From contig NZ_CP139715.1 in assembly GCF_034377285.1 (NCBI RefSeq), positions 4,572,001 to 4,636,000 on the forward strand: a stretch of 64,000 nucleotides of DNA. Direction: 5' to 3'. The notes beneath the pieces were generated by a model. The model did not search any database, was not told the DNA's origin, and saw only the letters and a list, made by a program, of their open reading frames with translations. This DNA comes from Thalassobaculum sp. OXR-137. Lineage in GTDB: Bacteria > Pseudomonadota > Alphaproteobacteria > Thalassobaculales > Thalassobaculaceae. Positions 52,468-60,347 of this stretch are shown here, piece by piece. Position 1 is the stretch's first letter; each line of letters starts with the position of its first letter. Both the position numbers and the translations under genes were made by a program.

Positions 52468-53988
52468 ATGCCTTACCGATCTTCCGCACGGCCTCGTACC
52501 ATCTCCAGTCACCACCCCCAGGACGTGGCGGACCTGCGCGTGTTGCATGTGATCGCGGGAGCCCCCACTGGCGGAGCGGAGACATTCGCCTTGGACGCGA
52601 TCGAGGCCCTGGCGGACCAGGGGGTTGAGCAAAAGATCATTTGCCGACCGCATGATCTCACCTTGCAGCGGCTGACCGCGTTGGGTCTGCCGACCGTCAC
52701 CATGTCGTTTTCCCCTGTCTCGCGGTATCTCGGCGGTCGAACCAGGATCGTGTCGGTGGCGGAGGACTGGGGCCCGGACATCGTTCACGCCTGGATGGCG
52801 CGCGCGGCATCCTTCGTGCCCGGGTCCGGTATCGAGGCCGACGAGATGCCGTGTCCGGTCGTGGGATGGATGGGAGGATACTACTCCGCGAAGTATTTCC
52901 GGCACTGCGACGCCTTTATCGGAGTGACTCCAGACATCTGCCGGCACATCCGCACGATCTGCGATGGTCACGGACGCACCTACCTCTGCCACACCTTCGG
53001 CACCTTGCGCGAGGATCCCCCCGTACGGCGTGAGGACCTGGCGATCGCACCCACTGCGACGGTCCTGCTGATGCTGTCCCGGATGCATCACAAGAAGGGT
53101 GTCGACACCGCGATCGAGGCGGTTCGCGGTCTTCCCGATACGGTCCTGCTGCTGGCCGGCGATGGCCCGGAAATGCGCAGGTACCGGCGCCTGGCGACCA
53201 GGTTGGGCGTGTCGGACCAGGTTCGTTTTCTCGGCTGGCGGACCGATCGGCGGGCGTTGCTGGAGCTCTGCGATATTTGCCTTCTGCCGAGCCGGTACGA
53301 ACCGTTCGGAACCGTCATCGCCGAGGCCTGGTCAATGCGCCGCCCTCTGATCACGACGCCGGCCGATGGGCCGCGTCAATATGTGGTCGATGGAGAGGAC
53401 GCCCTCGTTGTGCCGTTCAATCGGCCTGCCGAGCTCGCGTCTGCGATTACGCGCCTCTCGCAGGACCGGGACCTGGTGGCCCGGTTGGTTGACGCCGGGC
53501 ACCGGAAATATGTGAAACAGTTCTCCCGCGAGCAGGTGCTTGCCGACCTTATGGCCGTCTATCGACAAGTGGTCGCCGGCGGACAGGCGCGGATCACCGT
53601 GGGGGAGCTCGATGCTCGTCTGGTCTCGGCAGTGACTGCAGAGATGCTGAAAAATGCGCCCGGAGTGGACGCCCAGCGGGTCTCGGCGGCGGTGCTCGCC
53701 GCAATCGCGTACTGGACATATGACGAGGGACAGGACACCTCGCTGGCGCGCGATGCCGCCTTGATCGAACTCTCGGGATTGCGACGGCTCGTCGACCGCC
53801 AGATGAGCGGTCGGTCGGTGCTTATCCTGGGTGCGGATCAGCTCGACGCCACCCTGGCTGAGGGCGACCCGGAGGTTTTGGCCAGGTGGAACGCCGCCTT
53901 TTGCGATCGTCTGCTAACGCTGTTGGACCGGCCATACCGCGGCTGGACCTCGGGCCTGGCGCGATCCCGTCTGTCGATGGCCGACTGA
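52468..53988 (+). CDS. Glycosyltransferase family 4 with C-terminal extension
   Basis: A 506-residue protein. The GT-B fold is shown by LRVLHVIAGAPTGGAETFALD, WGPDIVHAWMARA and the GT4 donor region RYEPFGTVIAEAWSMRRPLITT with the E-x7-E pattern. After about residue 375 comes an extra ~130-residue helical segment with no known match. The ATG at 52468 is fixed by GGGGAG seven bases upstream. It lies 15 bases before an O-antigen-ligase-like gene, so both probably build a cell-surface or exported polysaccharide. Sugar donor and acceptor unknown. Confidence 0.87.
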   Translation: MPYRSSARPRTISSHHPQDVADLRVLHVIAGAPTGGAETFALDAIEALADQGVEQKIICRPHDLTLQRLTALGLPTVTMSFSPVSRYLGGRTRIVSVAEDWGPDIVHAWMARAASFVPGSGIEADEMPCPVVGWMGGYYSAKYFRHCDAFIGVTPDICRHIRTICDGHGRTYLCHTFGTLREDPPVRREDLAIAPTATVLLMLSRMHHKKGVDTAIEAVRGLPDTVLLLAGDGPEMRRYRRLATRLGVSDQVRFLGWRTDRRALLELCDICLLPSRYEPFGTVIAEAWSMRRPLITTPADGPRQYVVDGEDALVVPFNRPAELASAITRLSQDRDLVARLVDAGHRKYVKQFSREQVLADLMAVYRQVVAGGQARITVGELDARLVSAVTAEMLKNAPGVDAQRVSAAVLAAIAYWTYDEGQDTSLARDAALIELSGLRRLVDRQMSGRSVLILGADQLDATLAEGDPEVLARWNAAFCDRLLTLLDRPYRGWTSGLARSRLSMAD

Positions 53989-54003
53989 TACGGCGCGGCC
54001 AAG

Positions 54004-55638
54004 ATGCTTTTCCGCAACGGCATCGCCGGACGGCGCCATATTTCCGCCTTTGCCGTCGCACTGGCTTGCGGCCTCTTGCCGACATTGGGCCTCATCAATG
54101 GCGCCGCCTATGCGCCGATCATCTTCGGGCTGGCAGGGGTGCTGGCCGTGGTGCAGCCCCGCACGGTCGACCCTCCAGTCCGCGTCGACCCTCCTCTCGC
54201 TTGGCTCTGCACCGCATTCTTGATCTGGTCCGCAGCCAGTACGCTGTGGAGCATCGATCCCGTCGCGTCGTTGGACGGCATCATGCAGATGGCGTTGATT
54301 TCTGCAGGCACGCTGGGACTTCTGGCTTTCGGTTGCGACGATCGGACCTTCGAAGAGCCGCATCGCCGTCTCGCACTTCTGGTCGCAGCGATCGGACTGC
54401 CGGTTGGTTCTGCTCTGGCCGCCGTCGATCTGGCGATGGAGCACCGGCTCCTTGCCATCCTCGCCCGTGATGCCGCGGATTGGTCTCCAAGCGACTATAA
54501 CCGGGGCATTGCCTATCTGGTTGTGCTTGCCTGGCCGATCTTGCTCGCAGTGCGCAACCGTTTCGGCTGGCCCGGCGCAATCGCCGCTGCGCTTCCCCTC
54601 GTTGTGGTGACGTCTCTCTCGCAGAGTGCCGGCGCCAAGCTCCAGCTGAGCATCGGTACAGTGGTGCTCTTATTGACCCTGTGGCGGCCGCATGTGGTCA
54701 CAAAAGCCCTCTGGATCGGACTGCCGGTGGTGGCCTGGATGGGACCGGCCTTTGTCCGGTGGACGTTCCCACACGTTGTCTCAGCGAACATCGCTCTTGA
54801 GCGATCCTGGCTGCATCGTTTGGAGATCTGGGACTACATGAGTGCCCGAATAGCGGAGCGCCCCTGGGTGGGTTGGGGTTTCTCCACTGCCAAGCAGATC
54901 CCGGTTACCCAGGAGGAGTTGGCCGGTTTCTCGCACGTGACCGAAACGGGCATCTATCCGCACAATCAATGGATCGAGCTCTGGGTGTATGGCGGTGGGA
55001 TCTCCGTCTGTATCGCCCTGACCTTCGTTCTTTTGATCGTGCGTCGGGTTTCCCGGATGCCGGGGCACAGCCAGCCGTTCGCTCACGCCGCGCTTGCCAG
55101 CGCGCTCGTGGTGTCCATGGTGAACTTCGAGATAACAACGGATTCCTGGTGGGCCGCGCTGGCCGCGACCGCTTTGCTCTTCCGGTTCGCCGCCGACCAT
55201 CGGCCGCCCACCTCCCCGGAGCCCGTTCCGACCGGCGACGGGCCTGGGCCATGGCTTAACCGGGAGCGGTCGCCGGCAGGACGATTGACACCTTCAATCC
55301 AGGGTCATTGTCGGACAGGCAGACCGTCGAACGATGCAGAGAAACAACGGCCGCTACGAGAGACAATCCAAGGCCGGTGCCTTCGGAGCCGCGACTCCGC
55401 TCCAACCTGTACAACCGGCGAAACACCTTATCCCGTTCCGATTCCGGGACGCCTGGCCCGCGGTCGGTCACCTCGAGGAGGACTTCGCCGGCCGACTGAC
55501 GCGCGAGACGCATCGCAACACCCGTTCCGGGCGGCGTATGGCGCAGTGCGTTATCGAGGAGGTTCGCGATCATCTGTATCAACAGATCGCGGTCGCCGGC
55601 GACCCAAGTGGCTCCGCATCCGCAGATATCGACGGTAA
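54004..55638 (+). CDS. O-antigen ligase/polymerase family membrane protein with aberrant C-terminus
   Basis: A 544-residue frame. Residues 1-~405 form a polytopic protein of about ten helices with the O-antigen ligase signature around LEIWDYMSARIAERPWVGWGF and GIYPHNQWIELWVYGG (periplasmic loop, His and Trp). From about residue 418 (PGPWLNRERS) the sequence becomes Arg/Pro/Ser-rich and lies antisense to the 3' end of the convergent kinase gene (overlap 55256-55638). Only one base out of frame a TAA occurs at 55257-55259. The likely original end was there, and a small frame change has lost the stop. Core function: transfer or polymerise glycan units in the periplasm. Confidence 0.8.
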   Translation: MLFRNGIAGRRHISAFAVALACGLLPTLGLINGAAYAPIIFGLAGVLAVVQPRTVDPPVRVDPPLAWLCTAFLIWSAASTLWSIDPVASLDGIMQMALISAGTLGLLAFGCDDRTFEEPHRRLALLVAAIGLPVGSALAAVDLAMEHRLLAILARDAADWSPSDYNRGIAYLVVLAWPILLAVRNRFGWPGAIAAALPLVVVTSLSQSAGAKLQLSIGTVVLLLTLWRPHVVTKALWIGLPVVAWMGPAFVRWTFPHVVSANIALERSWLHRLEIWDYMSARIAERPWVGWGFSTAKQIPVTQEELAGFSHVTETGIYPHNQWIELWVYGGGISVCIALTFVLLIVRRVSRMPGHSQPFAHAALASALVVSMVNFEITTDSWWAALAATALLFRFAADHRPPTSPEPVPTGDGPGPWLNRERSPAGRLTPSIQGHCRTGRPSNDAEKQRPLRETIQGRCLRSRDSAPTCTTGETPYPVPIPGRLARGRSPRGGLRRPTDARDASQHPFRAAYGAVRYRGGSRSSVSTDRGRRRPKWLRIRRYRR

Positions 55639-56257
55639 ACGGGCGCCCGTCGTCCTCCAGGATCGGCTCGTAGAGTTCCTCCACGGTACGGCACAGGTCT
55701 GCCATATCGATCGGAACAAATCGGCTACGGGGTGACCCAGCCTCGATCTGGGCAATCTGCAGCATGAAGCGAAAGACCTGGTTGATGGAGTCGATCTGAG
55801 CCAGCGCATCCTTGGCTATCGGCCGGTCCAACGGGTCCGTCTGTGCTTCCAGACGTTGTAGGGTGGTCCGTAGCCGGGTCAGTGGCGTGCGAAGTTCGTG
55901 GGCGACATCAGCGGATACCTGACGCAGACCTTCCATCGTCTCAGCAAGTTGGTCGAGCATCGTGTTGACGGCCTGTGCGACCCGATCGAGGTCATCGCTT
56001 GCGGATCCAACCGGCAGTCTACGGTGCAGATCTCCCGCCGCCACCGCGTCCAGCGCCCTGCCGATCGCAACGATCCGCCTTTCCGTTCGGGACGGGAGCC
56101 GGATAGGGGATGCGGTCGATGGAGCCGACGACGTCGCAAGCACGGCGAGGCGGAAGATGGATGTGGTCGCGAACAGACGCCTGACGGGTGCGGCGATGTT
56201 CTCCAGGCCGGACCACATCATTGACCGGCGCCGGACTGGGCCAGGGTTCTCGGTCAT
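55256..56257 (-). CDS. Sensor histidine kinase, sensor region largely missing
   Basis: A 333-residue kinase with HAMP-like region (RRIVAIGRALDAVAAGDLHRRLPV), HisKA (VSADVAHELRTPLTRLRTTL), N box (LLDNALRHTPPG), DRGPGVPE and GTGLGLSLVAAVVSLH. The N-terminus reads RRLFATTSIFRLAVLATSSAPS, which looks like the start of a first membrane helix and then jumps to the linker before HAMP. Relatives have a full helix, ~100 periplasmic residues and a second helix here. So either an internal deletion or a soluble variant. The ATG overlaps the regulator's stop by four bases (ATGA). Confidence 0.87.
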   Translation of the reverse strand: MTENPGPVRRRSMMWSGLENIAAPVRRLFATTSIFRLAVLATSSAPSTASPIRLPSRTERRIVAIGRALDAVAAGDLHRRLPVGSASDDLDRVAQAVNTMLDQLAETMEGLRQVSADVAHELRTPLTRLRTTLQRLEAQTDPLDRPIAKDALAQIDSINQVFRFMLQIAQIEAGSPRSRFVPIDMADLCRTVEELYEPILEDDGRPFTVDICGCGATWVAGDRDLLIQMIANLLDNALRHTPPGTGVAMRLARQSAGEVLLEVTDRGPGVPESERDKVFRRLYRLERSRGSEGTGLGLSLVAAVVSLHRSTVCLSDNDPGLKVSIVLPATAPG

Positions 56258-56937
56258 CCGTGCCCTCCCGGCTGCAAAACATAGCCTGCGCCGCGCACCG
56301 TTCGGAGCATGTCCGTCTCGTATGGCTTGTCGATCTTGCTGCGCAGGCGGCTGACATGACTCTCGACCACATTGGTCTGCGGATCGAATTGAATGTCCCA
56401 GACGGCCTCCAGCAACATCGTCCTGGTCTGCACCCGTCCGGCGGTGCGCATGAGGTGCTCCAGCAGAACAAACTCGCGACGTTGAAGATCGATCGGCTGG
56501 CCCGCCCGGGTGACGATCCGGCGAATGAGGTCCATTTGAAGATCCCCGACCGTCAGAACGCTGACCTCTTCACGCAGGCACGGCCGTCGGGCCAGAGCGT
56601 TGATACGGGCGGAGAGTTCGGCGAACGAGAACGGTTTGACGAGATAGTCATCCGCTCCGGCATTCAGGCCTTCGACCCTGTCGTTGACGCCATCCATTGC
56701 CGTCAGAAAGAGTATCGGCGTGAGGATCCTGGCGCCGCGCAGAGTGCGGACCAGTGCCAGACCGTCCAGGCCGGGCAGCATCCGGTCGACGATCAGAACG
56801 TCGTATTCGCCCAGGGTTGCCTGGAGAAGGCCGTCGCGACCGTTTTCCAGATGGTCGACGACGTGCCCAATCTCGCGCAGGCTTGAGGCAATATAGGCGC
56901 CAGATTTCGTGTCATCTTCGATGAGCAGGGATCTCAT
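56254..56937 (-). CDS. OmpR-family response regulator
   Basis: A 227-residue regulator: receiver (LLIEDDTKSGAYI, phospho-Asp in LIVDRMLPGLDG, Lys in DDYLVKPF) and a winged-helix DNA-binding domain (LQRREFVLLEHLMRTAGRVQTRTMLLEAVW ... VVESHVSRLRSKID, RTVRGAGYVL). It is closest in feel to the QseB/PmrA/CopR group. The ATG at 56937 is the conserved start; the frame extends 24 bases further without support. It is cotranscribed and overlaps with the kinase at 55256. Targets may include the adjacent amidohydrolase and mipA, but this is inference. Confidence 0.92.
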   Translation of the reverse strand: MRSLLIEDDTKSGAYIASSLREIGHVVDHLENGRDGLLQATLGEYDVLIVDRMLPGLDGLALVRTLRGARILTPILFLTAMDGVNDRVEGLNAGADDYLVKPFSFAELSARINALARRPCLREEVSVLTVGDLQMDLIRRIVTRAGQPIDLQRREFVLLEHLMRTAGRVQTRTMLLEAVWDIQFDPQTNVVESHVSRLRSKIDKPYETDMLRTVRGAGYVLQPGGHG

Positions 56938-57029
56938 GGTCAGCCTCAGATCAGACAGCACGGCTCGGCGAAGGGACCTCGGCGGGCACGGCCCCGCGCC
57001 GAGCGCGGGCGCCTGTCGGAGCAGAGGCG

Positions 57030-58172
57030 TCAGACCTTTATGCCGAACAGCGTCTCGGCATTTCGGAACGCAATCTTTTCCTTGGCCTCCCGGGGCAGAT
57101 CCACGGCCCGAAACCAGTCGGTTCCTTGCTTCATGTCGGCAAACGGGTAATCCGTACCAAACATGACGCGATCCACGCTGATGTATCTCAGCAGAAGATG
57201 CAGAAGTTCATCTTGGAAGAAGGCGCTGGTCGTGTACCAGAAATTGTCATTGAAGTATTGACCGAGCGGCTTATTCAGCGCGTCTTCGGTCACGTCGCCC
57301 ATATCCCCCACGATACGCTCGTAGAAGAACGGCAGTCCCTCGCCCATGTGCCCGATAATCATCTGCAGTTTGGGGAACCGGTCGAACGCCCCAGTCATGA
57401 TCAGGCGAAGGCATTGAGTGATAACTTCCTGGTGCCAGCCATATCCAGAACCACTGAAGATGTAGTCCTGATACTCTTTGTTATATTCCGGCCGCGTAAT
57501 GCGGTAGTAGATCTCGAAGACTTCATCGGGCGGGAAGCCCGGATGCAGGTAGATCGGCACCCCCAGGGCCTCGGCACGCGCCAGAACCGGCTCAAAATCG
57601 GGATGGTCCAGGAACTTCTTGCCAATGAATCCATTGGTCATCGCTCCCACAAAGCCATCTTCGCGAACCGCGCGCTCCAGTTCGTCAGCCGATGCCTCCG
57701 GGTCCTGCAGCGGCAACGTCGCATAGGCCTGGAAGCGGCCCGGATAGGCGGCCATCGGGCCATCGGCAATCATCTTGTTGAGACGATAGGCGAAATCGAC
57801 GCCTTCCTGGCCCGGGAGGTTCTGCACGCCCGGCGTATGTGCGGAGAGGATCTGAACATTGATCCCCGCACCGTCCATCGCGCCGACGCGGCCAGGGCCG
57901 ATTTCGGCGAGACCCGTTTCCTTGAGGTACTCTACGTGATCGTCGTTGATCGCGTTCAGCGCGATCAGCTCATCGGTGGTGTAGGTCTCTTCCGTGGCGA
58001 TAAAGGGCAGGTCCCGGTCTCGTAGGGCGATGACCGACGGCTCCGCCGCGCCGGCGCGGGAGACGATGGCGGGTGCGGACAATCCGGCACCGACACCAAG
58101 GGCCGCCGTGCCCCCCAGAAAGTCGCGGCGCCCCATCAACACGTGCTCTAGGGACTTCAAGATCGGCTTCAT
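57030..58172 (-). CDS. Exported amidohydrolase-2 family protein (ACMSD/dihydroxybenzoate decarboxylase-like)
   Basis: A 380-residue protein with a twin-arginine signal (GRRDFLGGTAALGVGAG). The TIM-barrel amidohydrolase-2 features are LHPGFPPDEVFE (metal His), IIGHMGEGLPFF and FGTDYPFADM (catalytic Asp). The N-terminal EExH metal motif of resorcylate decarboxylases reads ATEETY, closer to the EEAF form of 2,3-dihydroxybenzoate decarboxylases. Relatives decarboxylate or hydrolyse aromatic acids, usually in the cytoplasm; export is notable. It lies between a two-component pair and mipA on the same strand. Substrate unknown. Confidence 0.83.
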   Translation of the reverse strand: MKPILKSLEHVLMGRRDFLGGTAALGVGAGLSAPAIVSRAGAAEPSVIALRDRDLPFIATEETYTTDELIALNAINDDHVEYLKETGLAEIGPGRVGAMDGAGINVQILSAHTPGVQNLPGQEGVDFAYRLNKMIADGPMAAYPGRFQAYATLPLQDPEASADELERAVREDGFVGAMTNGFIGKKFLDHPDFEPVLARAEALGVPIYLHPGFPPDEVFEIYYRITRPEYNKEYQDYIFSGSGYGWHQEVITQCLRLIMTGAFDRFPKLQMIIGHMGEGLPFFYERIVGDMGDVTEDALNKPLGQYFNDNFWYTTSAFFQDELLHLLLRYISVDRVMFGTDYPFADMKQGTDWFRAVDLPREAKEKIAFRNAETLFGIKV

Positions 58173-58365
58173 ATCAGTATCCGCTCCGGTGTTTCTGCTG
58201 TGCGGTCTGGGGGCAGCTGTCGCTGTGCAAAGACTGCGATTGGATCCATAGACGTTGGGGTCAGCGCAGCTCCGAACCTTTGCCGCTCACGCTTGCGTAA
58301 AGAGGCATGCATCGCTGCTGATCGGTGAGGCGGCATTGGGTCAACGGCTGACCCGCCCTGATCGC

Positions 58366-59190
58366 TCAGAACTTGTAGGAAACGGTCAACCCGCCGAAGA
58401 CAACACCATCGTCCTTGCTGATCGGACTATCGGCCGCGTCACCGATCAAGCGGCTGTATTCGACCATGGTCATGACTTCCCAGTTCTCGTTGACGGGATA
58501 CAGGAAGCCGAGTTCCGCAGTGACCGACTTGAGGCCAGACTTTGCTGTGTACTGCTGCAGGCCAGAGCGCGCCGACTGCGTCGAGTTCACGCCGAAATAG
58601 TTCTTCATGTATTTGTCGTCGGACCAAGTCGACGATAGGCCCGCCAGGAACGCCGGTCCGCTCTCGCCTTCGTCGCCCAACCGCATTCCATTTGACCCGG
58701 ACTCGCTACCCATGAAGGCGCTCACGGGGATCATGGTTTCGACACCGAAGGACGCTTCCAGCCCGTTGGTGCCGCCGAGATGCCGGGTCAGTTCGAGGAA
58801 CGGGGTCACGGGGCCGATGTCATATTCGAGGCTCAGGTTTGCGGTTACCGCACCATCGACATCACCGAGCCCTCTCAGGTCGGAACTGTCGCTTTCCTCG
58901 CGCCCCCAGTCGTAGTTGAAGCCGACATTCACGGTGAAATTGTTGTCGTCGTAAACGACGGCACCCAATCCATCTTCCGTCGAAAGATACACCGTGTCCT
59001 TCCAAGTGACGTCGACGACCGGAAGGAACATGGCCTCCATCTCGTCGGAGCCCTCGTACTTGGATCCATATCCCACGCCGGCTCCGATCACGAACTCCCA
59101 ATCGTCTTGGGCCGACGCAACCCCGGGGAGTGCAACGCTCGCCATCAGCAGTCCGGCCGCGACGCCGTTGCGACAAACCATGTAGTTCAT
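58366..59190 (-). CDS. MipA/OmpV family outer membrane protein
   Basis: A 274-residue outer membrane beta-barrel protein with a Sec signal peptide (cleavage after GVASA, before QDDWEF), GAGVGYGSKYEGSD near the start of the barrel, alternating hydrophobic strands and a C-terminal Phe (GGLTVSYKF). These features are typical of MipA/OmpV proteins, some of which scaffold murein enzymes. It is transcribed divergently from an OmpR-type two-component pair, and the two promoters share a TTGTAAAAAA word, so regulation by that pair is likely. Confidence 0.88.
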   Translation of the reverse strand: MNYMVCRNGVAAGLLMASVALPGVASAQDDWEFVIGAGVGYGSKYEGSDEMEAMFLPVVDVTWKDTVYLSTEDGLGAVVYDDNNFTVNVGFNYDWGREESDSSDLRGLGDVDGAVTANLSLEYDIGPVTPFLELTRHLGGTNGLEASFGVETMIPVSAFMGSESGSNGMRLGDEGESGPAFLAGLSSTWSDDKYMKNYFGVNSTQSARSGLQQYTAKSGLKSVTAELGFLYPVNENWEVMTMVEYSRLIGDAADSPISKDDGVVFGGLTVSYKF

Positions 59191-59621
59191 GTCCTAGCCC
59201 CTCATTCAGCTTTGACGTTCAGGTCTCGATGCTGGGCAGTCTGGGGGCGACATTTCACACGCGTATGCCAGGAAGGCCGTAAAGTTGTAAAAAAGTGTGA
59301 CAGAGCCTATGCGCTTCGATGGCCCGGAGAACAGCGTCTCGGCAGCGCTTGGCGATCCTGCGAATTTCCCAACGGGCGATCGAGCGCGGCTCATGCGGCA
59401 CGAGTTCCGCCGACCTGGGCGCCAATCGAAACCGCGCACCCGCGTTCCTGTGGCGAACGGTCCGAACGATTACTCCGGCTCGGCCGGATTTTGTAAAAAA
59501 CCGTGCCAGGTAAAGGTCTTGGCATACTTTTATACATATTCCTGCTTTTGAGACGCGGCCAAATTGATTATCCGAATGTCCGTAGCTCGACGCAGTGAGG
59601 TGATTGGAGATTCTGAACGCA
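59191..59621. promoter_or_regulatory. Divergent control region with TTGTAAAAAA repeats
   Basis: 431 bases between mipA and the response regulator gene. The 10-base word TTGTAAAAAA occurs at 59285-59294 and 59491-59500. Around the first are GTAAAGTTGTAAAA and around the second TTTTGTAAAAAACC ... GGTAAAG, giving closely spaced GTAAA half-sites as many OmpR-type regulators use. The GC-rich middle (59300-59480) has no convincing gene. Each word lies nearer to one of the two divergent genes. Confidence 0.45.
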
Positions 59622-60347
59622 ATGCTGCCGAAGAATCCTCACATCCTAGTCGTCGACGACCACAGGAATATCCGCGAGCCCTTGGCGAAGTATCTCGGCG
59701 AGAACGGGTTTCGGGTCTCCATGGCCGCCAATGGTGCCGAGATGGATGCTGTCGTTAAGGCAGCGTATATCGACCTGATCGTCCTCGACATCCTGATGCC
59801 GGGCGAAGGTGGGCTGGAGATCTGCAGGCGGATACGGGAGACCCGTGACATACCGGTCATTCTGCTGACAGCCGTGGCCAGTGAGACCGACCGAATTGTC
59901 GGACTGGAGATCGGCGCGGATGATTACCTGACCAAACCCTTCAACCCCCGTGAGCTCCTGGCGCGGATCAAGGGCGTGCTGCGACGCGTACACAGCCTAC
60001 CCAAGCAGTATTCGGGAATTGAAGCGGGTCAGATCGGTTTCGGGACCTGGGTGCTCGACGTAGACCGGCAGGTCCTCAGGAAAGAGAACGGCGATCAGGA
60101 AACGGCGCTGAGTACGGTGGAGTTCAGGCTCCTAATGACCTTTCTCGACCATCCGAAGATGGTGCTCTCGCGCGATCAGTTGCTCGATATGGTCAGCAGC
60201 CGCGCGGCCAATGTGTTCGACAGGTCGATCGATAACCAGGTCAGCAGACTTCGCAAGAAAATCGAAGCGGATTCCAAAAACCCCGAGATCATCAAAACGG
60301 TGTGGGGTGGCGGTTACATGTTCACTCTGGACGTTGCCCGCCGATGA
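59622..60347 (+). CDS. OmpR-family response regulator
   Basis: A 241-residue regulator: receiver (ILVVDDHRNIREPLAKYL, phospho-Asp in IVLDILMPGEGG, Lys in DDYLTKPFN) and winged helix (LSTVEFRLLMTFLDHPKMVLSRDQLLDMV ... RSIDNQVSRLRKKIE, KTVWGGGYMF). The ATG at 59622 is chosen; a TTG at 59604 sits just behind a GAGG and would add six residues. The stop overlaps the kinase start (ATGA). It probably controls its own operon and the divergent mipA. Confidence 0.92.
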   Translation: MLPKNPHILVVDDHRNIREPLAKYLGENGFRVSMAANGAEMDAVVKAAYIDLIVLDILMPGEGGLEICRRIRETRDIPVILLTAVASETDRIVGLEIGADDYLTKPFNPRELLARIKGVLRRVHSLPKQYSGIEAGQIGFGTWVLDVDRQVLRKENGDQETALSTVEFRLLMTFLDHPKMVLSRDQLLDMVSSRAANVFDRSIDNQVSRLRKKIEADSKNPEIIKTVWGGGYMFTLDVARR

